64,000 nt of DNA from Prevotella melaninogenica. GTDB lineage: Bacteria; Bacteroidota; Bacteroidia; Bacteroidales; Bacteroidaceae. Of this stretch, positions 27,221-39,426 are shown in pieces. How positions within the stretch are numbered: position 1 is the first letter of the stretch; each line of letters opens with the position of its first letter. The stretch spans positions 1,091,001-1,155,000 of the forward strand of contig NZ_CP072348.1 of the NCBI RefSeq assembly GCF_018127925.1. Reading direction: 5' to 3'. The notes beneath the pieces were generated by a model. The model ran no database searches and was not told the DNA's origin. It worked only from the letters and a program-made list of their open reading frames with translations. Position numbers and translations under genes: made by a program.

Positions 27221-27739
27221 ATGAAGAAAGAAGTAAAAGATACAATTATCGCTGAACTCGGTGAGAAGTTAAAGAACTATCCTCATTTCTATTTAGTTGA
27301 TGTAACTGGATTGAATGCTGAGGCTACAAGTTCTCTTCGCCGTAAGTGTTTCAAGAGCGAAATCAATATGGTTGTTGTGAAGAATAACCTTCTTCACAAA
27401 GCTTTTGAAGCTTCAGATGTAGATTTTGAACCACTGTATGGTTCTTTGAAGGGTAATACAGCAGTTATGTTTTCTCAGACTGCTAATGTACCAGCAAAGT
27501 TGTTGAAGGAGTATAAGAAGGAAGGTATTCCAGCTCTCAAGGCAGCTTATGCAGAGGAATCTCTGTTTATTGGTGCTGACAAACTCGAAGAACTTGCAGC
27601 TCTCAAGAGCAAGAACGAACTTATTGCAGACGTTGTGGCATTGCTCCAGTCTCCAGCAAAGAACGTTGTTTCTGCTCTCCAGTCAGGTGCTGGCACCATC
27701 CATGGTGTGCTTAAGACTTTAGGCGAGCGTCCTGAGTAA
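27221..27739 (+). CDS. rplJ: 50S ribosomal protein L10
   Basis: A 172-residue protein with the L10 N-terminal RNA-binding domain (LRRKCFKSEINMVVVKNNLLHKAF in part) and an Ala/Leu-rich C-terminal helix that binds L12 dimers. It anchors the L12 stalk. It lies 18 bp after rplA and 64 bp before rplL; in enterobacteria L10 autoregulates the rplJL message. Confidence 0.96.
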   Translation: MKKEVKDTIIAELGEKLKNYPHFYLVDVTGLNAEATSSLRRKCFKSEINMVVVKNNLLHKAFEASDVDFEPLYGSLKGNTAVMFSQTANVPAKLLKEYKKEGIPALKAAYAEESLFIGADKLEELAALKSKNELIADVVALLQSPAKNVVSALQSGAGTIHGVLKTLGERPE

Positions 27740-27803
27740 AAAATCTAATAAAGTCAATAAGGTATATTATTTTTAGAACAAAAAATTAAAAATTTAGAAT
27801 AAA

Positions 27804-28181
27804 ATGGCAGACGTAAAAGCTATTGCAGAAGAGTTAGTAAATCTTACTGTTAAGGAAGTAAATGAGTTGGCAACTGTCCTCAAGGACGAGTATGGTATTG
27901 AGCCTGCAGCTGCAGCTGTTGCTGTAGCTGGTCCTGCTGCAGCTGCTGCAGGAGGCGCAGCTGAGGAGAAGTCAGATTTTGATGTAGTTCTCGTTGACGC
28001 TGGTGCTAACAAGCTCAAGGTTGTTAAGGCTGTTAAGGAGGCTTGTGGTCTCGGTTTGAAGGAAGCTAAGGACCTCGTAGACGGTGCACCTTCTACTTTG
28101 AAGGAGGGTATGGCTAAGGCTGAGGCTGAGAACCTGAAGGCTGCTATTGAGGCTGAGGGTGCTAAGGTTGAGTTGAAGTAA
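27804..28181 (+). CDS. rplL: 50S ribosomal protein L7/L12
   Basis: A 125-residue acidic protein: N-terminal dimerisation helices, an Ala-rich hinge (about residues 36-53, [18 protein letters not shown] in part) and the C-terminal factor-binding domain with [21 protein letters not shown] (in part [11 protein letters not shown]). It recruits elongation factors. A hairpin follows before rpoB. Confidence 0.97.
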   Translation: MADVKAIAEELVNLTVKEVNELATVLKDEYGIEPAAAAVAVAGPAAAAAGGAAEEKSDFDVVLVDAGANKLKVVKAVKEACGLGLKEAKDLVDGAPSTLKEGMAKAEAENLKAAIEAEGAKVELK

Positions 28182-28213
28182 TTCTACTTCTTCCTTACAT
28201 TAATAAAAAATAC

Positions 28214-28252
28214 GGTTAGGATTTACCAAGTAGGTGAGTCCTAACCTTTTTG
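28214..28252 (+). terminator. Attenuator-like terminator between rplL and rpoB
   Basis: GGTTAGGATTTACC (28214-28227) pairs with GGTGAGTCCTAACC (28233-28246), followed by TTTTTGTG. A second small hairpin AGTCC/GGACT lies at 28287-28302. Partial termination here would set the ratio of ribosomal proteins to polymerase, as known for the rplL-rpoB gap of enterobacteria. Confidence 0.75.
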
Positions 28253-28330
28253 TGTCTTTTGACATATATAGGGATTTCCCCTTTTTAGTCCGCCGCTGGA
28301 CTTTAAACATTTGAATATTTAATTTCAGTT

Positions 28331-31300
28331 ATGGCATTAGAAAATAAACCCAGAGTAAATTTCGCCAGCGTTAAGAATCCGTATCCATATCCGGATTTCC
28401 TCGATGTGCAGTTGAAGTCTTTCCGTGACTTCCTACAGCTGGATACTCCGCCTGAGGAACGCAAGAATGACGGTTTGTATAAGGTGTTCGCAGAGAACTT
28501 CCCTATCACCGATACGCGTAATAATTTCGTCCTTGAGTTCCTGGATTACTATGTTGACCCACCAAGATATTCTATTGATGAATGTTTGGAGCGTGGTTTG
28601 ACATACAGTGTACCTTTGAAGGCTAAGATGAAGCTGTATTGTACTGACCCAGATCATGAGGATTTCGGTACATTTATTCAAGATGTATTCTTGGGAACAA
28701 TTCCTTACATGACCAGCAATGGTACTTTTGTTATCAATGGTGCTGAACGTGTTGTTGTTTCTCAGTTACATCGTTCTCCGGGTGTATTCTTTGGTCAGGG
28801 TGTTCATGCTAATGGTACTGTACTTTATAGTGCACGTATCATCCCATTCAAGGGTTCATGGATAGAGTTTGCTACTGACATTAACAATGTCATGTATGCT
28901 TATATTGACCGTAAGAAGAAGTTGCCTGTAACCACAATGCTTCGTGCTATTGGTTATGAGACGGACCGTGATATTCTTCAGATTTTTGATCTTTGCGAAG
29001 AGGTAAAGGTGAATAAGAAGAATATGAAGGCAGCTATCGGTCGTAAGATTGCTGGTAATGTCATGAAGTCTTGGACTGAAGACTTCGTTGATGAGGATAC
29101 AGGTGAGGTTGTATCTATAGAACGTAATGAGGTTGTTGTTGAGCGTGAGACTATCATCACTGAAGAAAATGTTGATCAGATTCTCGATAGCTCAGTTTCT
29201 TCAATCTTGCTACATAAGGATGAGGATGCTGCAAGTAAGTACTCTATCATCTTCAACACACTTGCCAAAGATCCAAGCCACTCAGAGATCGAGGCAGTAA
29301 ATTATATTTATCGTCAGTTGCGTAATGCAGATGCTGCTGATGATGCAAGTGCACGTGAGGTATTCCAAAACCTTTTCTTCTCAGACAAGCGTTATGACTT
29401 GGGTGAGGTTGGTCGTTACCGAATCAATAAAAAGTTGAATTTGGAAACGGATATGGATGTACGTGTACTGACAAAGGACGATATCATTGAGATTATTAAG
29501 TATCTTATCAGCCTTATCAATTCAAATGCTACGGTTGATGATATTGACCATTTGTCAAATCGTCGTGTTCGTACTGTAGGAGAGCAGTTGGCTAACCAGT
29601 TCTCTATCGGTCTTGCACGTATGAATCGTACTATCCGTGAGCGTATGAACGTTCGTGACAGCGAAGTGTTCCAGCCAACGGATTTGATTAATGCAAAGAC
29701 TATATCAAGCGTCATTAACTCATTCTTTGGAACTAACCCATTGAGTCAGTTTATGGACCAGACTAACCCATTGGCAGAGGTAACTCATAAGCGTCGTCTT
29801 TCGGCTCTTGGTCCTGGTGGTCTGTCTCGTGAGCGTGCAGGTTTCGAGGTACGTGACGTTCACTATACCCATTATGGTCGTCTTTGTCCTATTGAGTCTC
29901 CTGAAGGTCCTAACATCGGATTGATTTCATCACTCTGTATGTATGCTAAGATTAATGATCTTGGCTTTATCGTTACACCATATCGTCGTGTGAAGGATGC
30001 TAAGGTGGACATGGATAATAAGGATGTAGTCTTCTTGACAGCAGAGGAGGAAGAAGAGCAGATTATCGGACAGGGTAATGCACCATTGAATGCAGATGGT
30101 ACATTTATCCGTGATGTTGTTAAGTGTCGTCAGGATGCTGATTATCCAGTAGTTACTCCAGACTCTGTTGCTCTTATCGATGTATCTCCACAGCAGATTG
30201 CATCTGTGTCAGCAGGTTTGATTCCATTCTTGGAGCATGATGACGGTCACCGTGCATTGATGGGATGTAACATGATGCGCCAGGCTGTTCCTTTGCTTCA
30301 CAATGATGCACCTATTGTTGGTACAGGCCTTGAGAAGCAGGTATGTGAGGACTCACGTACTATGGTTACTGCAGAGGGTGATGGTGTTATCGAGTATGTT
30401 GATGCTACAACAATCCGTATTCTCTACGATCGTACAGATGATGAGGAGTTTGTAAGTTTCGAGCCTGCTCTTAAAGAGTATCGCATTCCTAAGTTCCGTC
30501 GTACTAACCAGAACATGGTTGTAGACCTTCGTCCAATTTGTGATAAGGGTCAGCGTGTGAAGAAGGGTGATATCCTTACAGAGGGTTATGCAACAGAGAA
30601 CGGTGAGTTGGCATTGGGTCGTAACCTTGTTGTGGCATACATGCCTTGGAAGGGTTACAACTATGAGGATGCTATCGTTATTTCTGAGCGCATGGTTCGC
30701 GAGGATGTATTGACCTCTGTTCATGTTGATGAGTATTCTCTCGAAGTTCGCGAAACTAAGCGTGGTGTTGAGGAGTTTACTGCTGATATTCCTAACGTAA
30801 GCGAGGAAGCTACTAAGGATCTTGACGATAATGGTATTATCCGTATTGGTGCTCGTGTTGAGCCAGGTGATATCATGATTGGTAAGATTTCTCCTAAGGG
30901 TGAAAGTGATCCTTCTCCAGAAGAGAAACTTCTCCGTGCTATCTTTGGTGACAAGGCTGGTGATGTTAAGGATTCTTCTTTGAAGGCTAATCCATCATTG
31001 AGCGGTGTTGTTATTGATAAGAAACTCTTTAGCCGTGCTATTAAGACACGTGAGAGCAAGCGTCAAGATAAGAATATTCTTGCTAAGATTGATGAGGAGC
31101 AAGAGGCAAAGATTAATGATTTGAAGGACCTCTTGGTTGATAAGTTGCTCGAACTGACTGAGGATAAGGTTTCAGAGGGTGTTAAGGACTACTCTGATGC
31201 TGAGATTATCACTAAGGGAAGCAAGTTTACTGTTGCTGCATTGAAGAACCTCGATTATGAGGGAATCCAATCAAATGGCTGGACTGATGATGAGCATACC

Positions 31301-32140
31301 AACCTTCTGATTCAGAAGTTGATTATGAACTTCATCCGCAAGTACAAGCAGATGGATGCTGAGATGAAGCGTAAGAAGTTTGCTATCACTATTGGTGATG
31401 AACTTCCATCAGGCGTATTGCAGATGGCTAAGGTTTACATTGCTAAGAAGCGTAAGATTCAGGTGGGTGATAAACTTGCAGGTCGTCACGGTAACAAGGG
31501 TATCGTATCAAAGGTTGTACGTACAGAAGATATGCCATTCCTTGAGGATGGTAGTCCTGTAGACTTGGTACTGAACCCAATGGGTGTGCCTTCACGTATG
31601 AATCTTGGTCAGATTTTCGAGGCTATCCTTGGTGCTGCAGGTCGTAAGTTGGGTGTTAAGTTTGCTACTCCTATCTTCGATGGTGCTAAGCTCTCTGATT
31701 TGAAGGAGTGGACAGATAAGGCAGGTCTGCCAAATCTCTGTTCAACCTATATCTATGATGGTGAAACCGGTGAGAAGTTCGACCAGCCAGCTACAGTGGG
31801 TATCACTTACTTCTTGAAGTTGGGTCACATGGTTGAGGATAAGATGCATGCTCGTAGTATCGGTCCATACTCATTGATTACACAGCAGCCACTTGGTGGT
31901 AAGGCACAGTTTGGTGGTCAGCGTTTCGGAGAGATGGAGGTTTGGGCTATTGAGGCCTTCGGTGCATCTCATGTTCTCCAGGAAATCTTGACAATCAAGT
32001 CTGATGATGTAGTTGGTCGTTCAAAGGCTTACGAGGCTATCGTTAAGGGTGAACCAATGCCAACTCCAGGTATTCCAGAGTCACTGAACGTGTTGTTACA
32101 CGAGCTTCGTGGTCTCGGTCTCAGTGTCAAACTTGATTAA
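28331..32140 (+). CDS. rpoB: DNA-directed RNA polymerase beta subunit
   Basis: A 1,269-residue protein with all main landmarks: the rifampicin-binding region ([33 protein letters not shown], in part [11 protein letters not shown] and [12 protein letters not shown], about 455-490), [18 protein letters not shown], and the C-terminal [18 protein letters not shown] with the clamp-binding end. There is the long Bacteroidota-type insertion around residues 880-1010 ([19 protein letters not shown]). Forms the catalytic core with RpoC; rifampicin-region residues look wild type. rpoC begins 28 bp downstream. Confidence 0.98.
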   Translation: MALENKPRVNFASVKNPYPYPDFLDVQLKSFRDFLQLDTPPEERKNDGLYKVFAENFPITDTRNNFVLEFLDYYVDPPRYSIDECLERGLTYSVPLKAKMKLYCTDPDHEDFGTFIQDVFLGTIPYMTSNGTFVINGAERVVVSQLHRSPGVFFGQGVHANGTVLYSARIIPFKGSWIEFATDINNVMYAYIDRKKKLPVTTMLRAIGYETDRDILQIFDLCEEVKVNKKNMKAAIGRKIAGNVMKSWTEDFVDEDTGEVVSIERNEVVVERETIITEENVDQILDSSVSSILLHKDEDAASKYSIIFNTLAKDPSHSEIEAVNYIYRQLRNADAADDASAREVFQNLFFSDKRYDLGEVGRYRINKKLNLETDMDVRVLTKDDIIEIIKYLISLINSNATVDDIDHLSNRRVRTVGEQLANQFSIGLARMNRTIRERMNVRDSEVFQPTDLINAKTISSVINSFFGTNPLSQFMDQTNPLAEVTHKRRLSALGPGGLSRERAGFEVRDVHYTHYGRLCPIESPEGPNIGLISSLCMYAKINDLGFIVTPYRRVKDAKVDMDNKDVVFLTAEEEEEQIIGQGNAPLNADGTFIRDVVKCRQDADYPVVTPDSVALIDVSPQQIASVSAGLIPFLEHDDGHRALMGCNMMRQAVPLLHNDAPIVGTGLEKQVCEDSRTMVTAEGDGVIEYVDATTIRILYDRTDDEEFVSFEPALKEYRIPKFRRTNQNMVVDLRPICDKGQRVKKGDILTEGYATENGELALGRNLVVAYMPWKGYNYEDAIVISERMVREDVLTSVHVDEYSLEVRETKRGVEEFTADIPNVSEEATKDLDDNGIIRIGARVEPGDIMIGKISPKGESDPSPEEKLLRAIFGDKAGDVKDSSLKANPSLSGVVIDKKLFSRAIKTRESKRQDKNILAKIDEEQEAKINDLKDLLVDKLLELTEDKVSEGVKDYSDAEIITKGSKFTVAALKNLDYEGIQSNGWTDDEHTNLLIQKLIMNFIRKYKQMDAEMKRKKFAITIGDELPSGVLQMAKVYIAKKRKIQVGDKLAGRHGNKGIVSKVVRTEDMPFLEDGSPVDLVLNPMGVPSRMNLGQIFEAILGAAGRKLGVKFATPIFDGAKLSDLKEWTDKAGLPNLCSTYIYDGETGEKFDQPATVGITYFLKLGHMVEDKMHARSIGPYSLITQQPLGGKAQFGGQRFGEMEVWAIEAFGASHVLQEILTIKSDDVVGRSKAYEAIVKGEPMPTPGIPESLNVLLHELRGLGLSVKLD

Positions 32141-32168
32141 TACGTACACCCCATAATAGAAGTAAAAC

Positions 32169-35100
32169 ATGGCTTTTAAGAAAGATAATAAAGTAAAGAG
32201 TAATTTCAGCAAGATTACTATCGGACTGGCTTCACCTGAGGAGATTCTTGAGAACTCTTTTGGTGAGGTAACCAAGCCAGAGACTATCAACTATCGTACC
32301 TATAAACCAGAACGTGATGGTTTGTTCTGCGAGCGTATCTTCGGTCCAACAAAGGATTACGAGTGTGCCTGTGGTAAGTACAAGCGTATCCGTTATAAGG
32401 GTATTGTCTGCGACCGTTGTGGTGTTGAGGTAACAGAAAAGAAAGTGCGTCGTGAACGTGCTGGACACATTGAGTTGGTTGTCCCTGTGGCTCATATCTG
32501 GTATTTCCGTAGTCTTCCTAACAAGATTGGTTACCTTCTCGGTATGCCAACAAAGAAGCTTGATGCTGTTATTTATTATGAGAAATATGTTGTCATCCAG
32601 CCGGGTGTCGTAGAGGGTATGAAGAATGCCGATACAGATGAGGATTTGAATGGTTCTCATAAGTTCGACCTTCTTTCTGAAGATGAATATCTCGATATCC
32701 TTGATAATAAACTCCCAGAGGGTAATGAGCGTTTGGATGATTCTGATCCAAGCAAGTTCATTGCTAAGATGGGTGCAGAGGCTATTTATGACCTCCTCAC
32801 AGGCATTGACCTTGATCGTTTGGCAGGTGAATTGCGTGACCGTGCAACAACTGACTCAAGTCAGCAGCGTAAGACAGAAGCTTTGAAGCGTCTGCAGGTT
32901 GTAGAGGGTTTCCGTCAGTCTATCGGTGTGAATAATCCAGAATGGATGATCATGAAGATTATCCCTGTTACTCCACCGGAGCTTCGTCCATTGGTTCCAT
33001 TGGATGGAGGACGTTTCGCAACATCTGACCTTAATGACCTCTATCGTCGCGTTATCATCCGTAACAATCGTTTGAAGCGTTTGATGGAGATTAAGGCTCC
33101 TGAGGTTATTCTGCGTAATGAGAAGCGTATGCTTCAGGAAGCTGTTGATTCACTTTTCGATAACAGCCGTAAGTCTTCTGCTGTAAAGAGTGAGAGCAAT
33201 CGTCCATTGAAGTCACTCTCTGACTCTCTGAAGGGTAAGCAGGGACGTTTCCGTCAGAACCTCCTCGGTAAGCGTGTTGACTATTCTGCGCGTTCAGTAA
33301 TCGTCGTTGGTCCAGAGTTGAAGATGGGTGAGTGTGGTCTGCCTAAGTTGATGGCAGCAGAGCTTTACAAGCCATTCATTATTCGTAAGCTCATAGAGCG
33401 CGGTATTGTGAAGACTGTAAAGAGTGCTAAGAAGATTGTAGACCGTCGTGAGCCAGTAATTTGGGATATCCTTGAGAATGTAATGAAGGGTCACCCAGTT
33501 ATGTTGAACCGTGCCCCGACACTTCACCGTCTTGGTATTCAGGCATTCCAGCCTAAGTTGATAGAGGGTAAGGCTATCCAGTTGCACCCATTGGCATGTA
33601 CTGCGTTCAATGCTGACTTCGATGGCGACCAGATGGCTGTTCACCTCCCATTGAGCAATGAGGCTATATTGGAGACACAGATTTTGATGCTTCAGAGTCA
33701 TAACATTCTTAATCCTGCTAATGGTGCACCAATCACCGTTCCTTCACAGGATATGGTGCTCGGTCTCTACTATATCACTAAGATCCGCCCAGGTGCTAAG
33801 GGTGAAGGTCTTACTTTCTATGGTCCAGAGGAAGCAATCATTGCTTACAATGAGAAGAAATGTGACCTCCATTCACAGATTAAGGTAATCGTTGACGACC
33901 TCGTTGATGGAAAACTCCAGAAGCGTATGGTTGAGACATCAGTTGGTCGTGTAATTGTTAATCAGATTATCCCAACTGAGATTGGATTCTTCAATGGTAT
34001 TATCTCTAAGAAATCACTTCGTGGTCTTATCGCTGACGTTATTAAGGCAGTTGGTATGGCTCGTGCTTGTGAGTTCCTTGATGGTATCAAGAACCTTGGT
34101 TACCGTATGGCATATGTTGCAGGTCTTTCCTTTAACCTCGACGATATCATCGTTCCTGTTGAGAAAACTGATATCGTAGGTAAGGGTCAGAGTGAGGTTG
34201 ATCAGGTGAAGGCTAACTATGAAATGGGTTTCATCACTGATAAGGAGCGTTACAATCAGGTAATTGATGCGTGGACACACGTAAACAATAACCTTAAGCA
34301 GGCCGTTATGAAGCACATGACAGAGGCTGATCAGGGTTTCAATGCTGTATATATGATGCTTGACTCTGGTGCCCGTGGTTCTGCTGACCAGATTGCACAG
34401 CTTGCTGGTATGCGTGGTCTTATGGCTAAGCCACAGAAGGCAGGTGCTGAAGGTGCTCAGATTATTGAGAACCCAATTATCTCTAACTTTAAGGAGGGTA
34501 TGTCTGTGTTGGAGTACTTTATTGCTTCTCACGGTGCTCGTAAGGGTCTTGCCGATACGGCTATGAAGACTGCCGATGCAGGATACTTGACACGTCGTCT
34601 TGTTGACGTTTCTCATGATGTTATCATCAATGAGGAGGATTGTGGTTCACTCCGTGGTCTTGAGTGTCGTGCCTTGAAGAATGGTGATGAAACAATTGCA
34701 AGCCTCTATGAGCGTATCTTGGGTCGTGTGTCAGTTCATGATGTTATCAATCCTACAACTGGTGATATTATCGTTGCTGCAGGTGAGGAGATTACAGAGG
34801 CAAAGGCACAGGCTATTGAAGATTCACCAATTGAGATGGTAGAAATCCGTTCTGTACTTACTTGTGAGAGCAAGAAGGGTGTATGTAAGAAGTGTTACGG
34901 ACGTAACCTTGCTTCTGCACGTATGGTACAGATGGGAGAGGCTGTTGGTGTCATTGCTGCACAAGCTATTGGTGAGCCTGGTACACAGCTTACTCTTCGT
35001 ACGTTCCACGCTGGTGGTGTGGCTGGTAATGCTGCGGCTAATGCAACTATTACAGCTAAGAGTGATGCTAAGATAGAGTTTGAGGAACTCCGTACCGTAC

Positions 35101-36539
35101 CATTCGTTGATGAGAATGACAAGGAGTGTGAGATGGTTGTTAGCCGTTTGGCTGAAATTCGCTTTGTAGATCCTAACACTGGTATTGTACTCCTTACAGA
35201 TAATGTTCCTTATGGTAGTTCTCTTTACTTTAAGTCTGGAGATACTGTCAAGAAGGGTGATATGATTTGTAAGTGGGACCCATTCAATGCTGTTATTGTT
35301 AGTGAATATGCAGGTGTTCTCCGCCTACATGACGTTATAGAGGGCGTTACTTATAAGGCAGAAACCGATGATGCTACAGGTCTTACAGAGCGTATCATTG
35401 TTGACTCACGCGATAAGACAAAACTCCCTACTGTTGATATTGTCAAGGTTGGTGCTAAGAAGAGTGCTGATGGTCTTTATGCGGCATCTGATATCCTTGG
35501 TACATATAACCTCCCTGTAGGTGGTCACTTGGAGCAGGTACTTCTTGATGGTGCTGAGATTAAGACGGGTATGACACTCGTTAAGATTCCACGTTCTGTC
35601 GGTGGTGCTGGTGATATTACTGGTGGTCTTCCACGTGTTACTGAGCTCTTTGAGGCTCGTAACCCATCTAACCCTGCTGTCGTATCTGAAATTGATGGTG
35701 AGATTACTATGGGTAAGGTCAAGCGTGGTAACCGTGAGATTATCGTGACTTCTAAGACTGGTGAGCAGCGTAAGTATCTTGTTAGTCTGTCTAAGCAGAT
35801 TCTTGTGCAAGAGCATGATGCTGTTCGTGCTGGTACTCCATTGTCTGATGGTATCATCACACCTGCTGATATCTTGTCTATCATGGGTCCAACAGCTGTT
35901 CAAGAGTATATTGTTAATGAGGTTCAGGACGTATATCGTTTGCAGGGTGTGAAGATTAATGACAAGCACTTTGAGATTATCGTTCGTCAGATGATGCGCA
36001 AGGTACGTATCGACGATCCAGGAGATACTACATTCCTCGAGCAGGAACTTGTTGACAAACTCGACTTTGCTGAGGAGAATGATCGTATCTGGGGTAAGAA
36101 GGTTGTTACCGATCCAGGTGATTCTGAGAACTGCTATAAGGGTCAGATTCTCTCTGTACGTAAGTTACGTGATGAGAACTCAAGCCTTAAGCGTCGTGAC
36201 CTCAAACTCGTTCAGGTGCGTGATGCCGTTCAGGCAACTGCTACCCAGATTCTTCAGGGTATCACACGTGCTGCCCTCGGTACGAAGAGCTTCATGAGTG
36301 CTGCTTCCTTCCAGGAGACAACTAAGGTGCTCAACGAGGCTGCTCTCCGTGGTAAGAGTGATAACCTTGAGGGTATGAAGGAGAATGTTATCTGTGGTCA
36401 CCTCATTCCTGCCGGTACTGGTCTTCGTCAGTGGCAGAAACTCGTTGTTGGTTCGCAAGAAGAGCACGAGCGTATGGAGGCTAACAAGAAGAATGTTCTT
36501 GACTTCGCTAAGCAAAAGGCAGAGGCTACACAGGAGTAA
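32169..36539 (+). CDS. rpoC: DNA-directed RNA polymerase beta' subunit
   Basis: A 1,456-residue protein. The N-terminal zinc ribbon ([19 protein letters not shown] in part, about residues 58-80), the active-site [12 protein letters not shown] that holds three Asp for magnesium, the bridge-helix region ([21 protein letters not shown] in part) and the second zinc site ([13 protein letters not shown]) are all present. It forms the catalytic centre with RpoB. Followed by a strong terminator, closing the secE-rpoC block. Confidence 0.98.
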   Translation: MAFKKDNKVKSNFSKITIGLASPEEILENSFGEVTKPETINYRTYKPERDGLFCERIFGPTKDYECACGKYKRIRYKGIVCDRCGVEVTEKKVRRERAGHIELVVPVAHIWYFRSLPNKIGYLLGMPTKKLDAVIYYEKYVVIQPGVVEGMKNADTDEDLNGSHKFDLLSEDEYLDILDNKLPEGNERLDDSDPSKFIAKMGAEAIYDLLTGIDLDRLAGELRDRATTDSSQQRKTEALKRLQVVEGFRQSIGVNNPEWMIMKIIPVTPPELRPLVPLDGGRFATSDLNDLYRRVIIRNNRLKRLMEIKAPEVILRNEKRMLQEAVDSLFDNSRKSSAVKSESNRPLKSLSDSLKGKQGRFRQNLLGKRVDYSARSVIVVGPELKMGECGLPKLMAAELYKPFIIRKLIERGIVKTVKSAKKIVDRREPVIWDILENVMKGHPVMLNRAPTLHRLGIQAFQPKLIEGKAIQLHPLACTAFNADFDGDQMAVHLPLSNEAILETQILMLQSHNILNPANGAPITVPSQDMVLGLYYITKIRPGAKGEGLTFYGPEEAIIAYNEKKCDLHSQIKVIVDDLVDGKLQKRMVETSVGRVIVNQIIPTEIGFFNGIISKKSLRGLIADVIKAVGMARACEFLDGIKNLGYRMAYVAGLSFNLDDIIVPVEKTDIVGKGQSEVDQVKANYEMGFITDKERYNQVIDAWTHVNNNLKQAVMKHMTEADQGFNAVYMMLDSGARGSADQIAQLAGMRGLMAKPQKAGAEGAQIIENPIISNFKEGMSVLEYFIASHGARKGLADTAMKTADAGYLTRRLVDVSHDVIINEEDCGSLRGLECRALKNGDETIASLYERILGRVSVHDVINPTTGDIIVAAGEEITEAKAQAIEDSPIEMVEIRSVLTCESKKGVCKKCYGRNLASARMVQMGEAVGVIAAQAIGEPGTQLTLRTFHAGGVAGNAAANATITAKSDAKIEFEELRTVPFVDENDKECEMVVSRLAEIRFVDPNTGIVLLTDNVPYGSSLYFKSGDTVKKGDMICKWDPFNAVIVSEYAGVLRLHDVIEGVTYKAETDDATGLTERIIVDSRDKTKLPTVDIVKVGAKKSADGLYAASDILGTYNLPVGGHLEQVLLDGAEIKTGMTLVKIPRSVGGAGDITGGLPRVTELFEARNPSNPAVVSEIDGEITMGKVKRGNREIIVTSKTGEQRKYLVSLSKQILVQEHDAVRAGTPLSDGIITPADILSIMGPTAVQEYIVNEVQDVYRLQGVKINDKHFEIIVRQMMRKVRIDDPGDTTFLEQELVDKLDFAEENDRIWGKKVVTDPGDSENCYKGQILSVRKLRDENSSLKRRDLKLVQVRDAVQATATQILQGITRAALGTKSFMSAASFQETTKVLNEAALRGKSDNLEGMKENVICGHLIPAGTGLRQWQKLVVGSQEEHERMEANKKNVLDFAKQKAEATQE

Positions 36540-36563
36540 TCCTAACCTCTCATACATAAGATT

Positions 36564-36602
36564 AAAAGGGATTTGCAATAACTTTGCAAGTCCCTTTTTT
36601 GT
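36564..36602 (+). terminator. Terminator after rpoC
   Basis: AAAAGGGATTTGCAA (36564-36578) pairs with TTGCAAGTCCCTTTT (36584-36598, one G-T pair) followed by more T. Confidence 0.9.
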
Positions 36603-36773
36603 ATATTGCTTTAGCTGTCTAAATTCATTATTAGAACGAAAGGTGGAAGTTCTATAGCTCTTATGTGGCACACTTATTGTATTAATGTTTATACCTATAG
36701 ATGTAGTTTTCTATAGATATGAGTTCTCTTGATAAGATATTTAATGTGATATAAAGTTCAGATGGTATCTATT

Positions 36774-36823
36774 GGTTACATTTGTTACCAAATGTGAATT
36801 GTGCAAAGGTAACAAGTGTTACC
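36774..36823. promoter_or_regulatory. Two palindromic operator-like sites upstream of the NO reductase gene
   Basis: GGTAACAAGTGTTACC at 36808-36823 has two perfect six-base arms (GGTAAC and GTTACC) around four bases. GGTTACATTTGTTACC at 36774-36789 matches it with one arm mismatch. The centres are 34 bp apart. The size and symmetry suit a dimeric Crp/FNR-type regulator; HcpR or a similar nitrosative-stress regulator is the natural candidate by context. A minus-strand TACCTTTG (36804-36811) overlaps the second site and may be accidental. Confidence 0.6.
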
Positions 36824-36887
36824 TAATGAAGAGTTTTCTATTTCTTTGGTTATGTTTACAAACTTATGGCATATCTATTGTTGTTCA

Positions 36888-36927
36888 TTATATTAAGAGG
36901 GGTATAGTATGCCCTAACTTAATATAA
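36888..36927 (+). promoter_or_regulatory. Leader hairpin of the NO reductase gene
   Basis: TTATATTAAG (36888-36897) pairs perfectly with CTTAATATAA (36918-36927), with an inner GGGG/CCCT stem. It ends 40 bp before the ATG. Confidence 0.65.
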
Positions 36928-36967
36928 GGTCTTAAAAAATAAATAAACATTAATTAAAATTAAAGAA

Positions 36968-39226
36968 ATGACACCAAAGAAATTATGGTTGACTTTGGCA
37001 GCGGTCATTCTCGGATCGTTTGCCGTTTTATGCTTCTATGGCGTTGAGATTTTTAGAGAGATGCCACCTTTCCCTAACAAGATAGTAACAGAGAGTGGTG
37101 AAATGTTGTTTGAAGGACAAGACATAAAGGATGGACAGAACGTTTGGCAGTCTATTGGAGGTCAGACAGTAGGTAGTGTTTGGGGCCATGGCGCATACGT
37201 AGCTCCTGATTGGACAGCCGACTATTTGCATCGTGAGTCAGAATTGATGTTAGCCGAATTAGCTAAGAAAGATGGTAAGGTGTATAACCAGTTGGACGAA
37301 GCAGACAAGGCTAAGTACAAGGTATTGTTGCAAGAAGAGCTTCGTAAGAATACCTATGATGCACAGACTGGTGTTATCACCTTTAGTAAGATGCGTGCTA
37401 AAGTGGCTAAGCAATTGCATAATTATTATGCCAAACTATTCTTAAACGACCCATCTATGGCTAAGTTGCGCAATGCGTATGCTATGCGCGAAAAATCTGT
37501 AGAAGCAGTAGGCGGTCTTTCTGCTGAGAAGCGTTTTGATAAGATGGATGCTTTCTTTGCATGGTCAAGCTGGGTGTGTGTGACCAATAGACCTAATAGC
37601 GACGTTAGTTATACCAATAACTGGCCACATGACCCTGTCATAGGCAATGTTGCCCCTGCTTCGTTACATCTTTGGTCAGGCTTCAGTGTGTTAATGTTAC
37701 TCTTCTGTGTAGGAATTTTAGTTTACTATTATGCTCAGCATAAAGAAGAACATGTGTCAAAGGTGCCAGAATCAGATCCGATGAGAGATCTTAAGCCTAC
37801 AGCATCGATGCGTGCCGTACTGAAATACATTTGGGTCGTAGGTGCATTAATGCTGGTCCAGATGCTTTCCGGTGTGATAACAGCCCATTACGGTGTAGAG
37901 GGAGATGCTTTCTTTGGGCTACCTATACAAAACATTTTCCCTTATGCCGTATCGCGTAGCTGGCATGTCCAGTTAGCTATTCTTTGGATTGCAACCTCAT
38001 GGTTGGCTACAGGTTTATATATAGCACCAGCAGTTTCGGGAGTTGAACCAAAATATCAAGCCTTAGGTGTAAACATTCTCTTTGGAGCATTGGTTTTCGT
38101 AGTTGCAGGTTCGTTAGCTGGTCAATGGTTCGGTGTAATGCAAAAACTTGGTTTGGTAGAGAACTTCTGGTTTGGACATCAAGGATACGAGTATGTTGAG
38201 TTGGGACGTCTATGGCAGATACTATTGCTTACGGGCTTAGTTCTTTGGTTGTTCTTAATGATTCGCGCACTTATTCCTGCACTTAAGCGAAAGGACGAAA
38301 ACCGCCATTTACTTACTCTCTTTGTTATTGCCTCATTAGCTATCGCATTCTTCTATGCAGCAGGTTTGATGTATGGACGCCAAACTCATATGGCTGTTGC
38401 TGAGTACTGGCGTTGGTGGGTAGTTCACCTTTGGGTTGAAGGCTTCTTTGAGGTATTTGCTACGGTGGTTGCATCGTTCTTGTTCTGTCGTTTGGGACTA
38501 CTTAAGATTAAGAGTGCCACAGTTTCTGTGTTGTTCTCTACTATCGTCTTTCTTGCAGGTGGTATTTTAGGAACATTCCATCACTTGTATTTCAGTGCAA
38601 CCCCAACAGCAGTATTAGCACTTGGAGCTACATTCAGTGCAATGGAGCTTGTTCCGCTCGTACTGATAGGAATAGAAGCATACCATAATTATCAGCTGAG
38701 CCGTTCTGCAGCTTGGATAAAATCCTATAAGTGGCCGATATATTGCTTCATTGCAATGTGTTTTTGGAACTTCTTGGGTGCTGGTATCTTTGGTTTCTCC
38801 ATTAATCCGCCAATCGCCTTATATTATTTGCAGGGACTGAATACCACTGCCGTTCATGGTCATGCAGCTCTGTTCGGAGTCTATGGTATCTTGGGAATAG
38901 GCTTGATGCTATTTGTCTTGCGCGGTCTTTATCCAAATAACGAATGGAACGATAAGCTTATAGGATCTGCTTTCTGGTGTATAAACATTGGTTTGCTGCT
39001 AATGACAGTGGTAAGTATCTTGCCAATTGGTATCCTACAAGCCTACGAAAGCATAACCAACGCTTACTGGTCGGCAAGATCGGCTGAGTTCATGCAACAA
39101 GATCTCATGCAAACATTAAGATGGCTGCGTATACCTGGAGACACGTTTGTAGCTTTGGGTGAAGTTCTATTTGTCTTGTTTGTCATCGGTTTACAGTTTG
39201 GCTGGTCGAAGAAAGGCAGACGCTAA
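36968..39226 (+). CDS. norB: Quinol-dependent nitric oxide reductase (qNOR)
   Basis: A 752-residue, about 14-helix membrane protein. The first helix is followed by a long periplasmic domain (about residues 30-220), which replaces the NorC cytochrome and marks the quinol-oxidising single-subunit form. Heme and FeB ligands appear in SWHVQLAILW, HLWVEGFFEV, GTFHHLYF and HGHAALFG. It reduces NO to N2O with electrons from quinol, here presumably to detoxify NO in an anaerobe. Monocistronic, behind two palindromic sites and a leader hairpin and followed by a terminator. Confidence 0.93.
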   Translation: MTPKKLWLTLAAVILGSFAVLCFYGVEIFREMPPFPNKIVTESGEMLFEGQDIKDGQNVWQSIGGQTVGSVWGHGAYVAPDWTADYLHRESELMLAELAKKDGKVYNQLDEADKAKYKVLLQEELRKNTYDAQTGVITFSKMRAKVAKQLHNYYAKLFLNDPSMAKLRNAYAMREKSVEAVGGLSAEKRFDKMDAFFAWSSWVCVTNRPNSDVSYTNNWPHDPVIGNVAPASLHLWSGFSVLMLLFCVGILVYYYAQHKEEHVSKVPESDPMRDLKPTASMRAVLKYIWVVGALMLVQMLSGVITAHYGVEGDAFFGLPIQNIFPYAVSRSWHVQLAILWIATSWLATGLYIAPAVSGVEPKYQALGVNILFGALVFVVAGSLAGQWFGVMQKLGLVENFWFGHQGYEYVELGRLWQILLLTGLVLWLFLMIRALIPALKRKDENRHLLTLFVIASLAIAFFYAAGLMYGRQTHMAVAEYWRWWVVHLWVEGFFEVFATVVASFLFCRLGLLKIKSATVSVLFSTIVFLAGGILGTFHHLYFSATPTAVLALGATFSAMELVPLVLIGIEAYHNYQLSRSAAWIKSYKWPIYCFIAMCFWNFLGAGIFGFSINPPIALYYLQGLNTTAVHGHAALFGVYGILGIGLMLFVLRGLYPNNEWNDKLIGSAFWCINIGLLLMTVVSILPIGILQAYESITNAYWSARSAEFMQQDLMQTLRWLRIPGDTFVALGEVLFVLFVIGLQFGWSKKGRR

Positions 39227-39253
39227 AAGGCTGATATCCTATAAAAACAGAAT

Positions 39254-39300
39254 TGACCCTATAAACCGCTTACAAGAGGTGGTTTGTAGGGTCATTTGGT
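39254..39300 (+). terminator. Terminator after the NO reductase gene
   Basis: TGACCCTATAAACC (39254-39267) pairs with GGTTTGTAGGGTCA (39281-39294, one wobble), then TTTGG. Confidence 0.8.
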
Positions 39301-39426
39301 ACGTTTGGTATGAGCATTATCAACAGATGTAAGTCCCGATTTTCTTTATGTTAACCTACATTGAAGTTTAACAAATAATGTTCGATTTAAGAATAAAACT
39401 ATCAACTAAATCCATTACATAACGTT

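Noticed and set aside
34014-34616. 200-codon frame antisense to rpoC (and similar ones at 35406-35969 and 36180-36671)
   Set aside because: Codon-bias shadows of a highly expressed gene; no independent support.
36804-36811. Minus-strand TACCTTTG before norB as a promoter
   Set aside because: It overlaps the palindromic operator and no minus-strand gene follows before the rpoC terminator.
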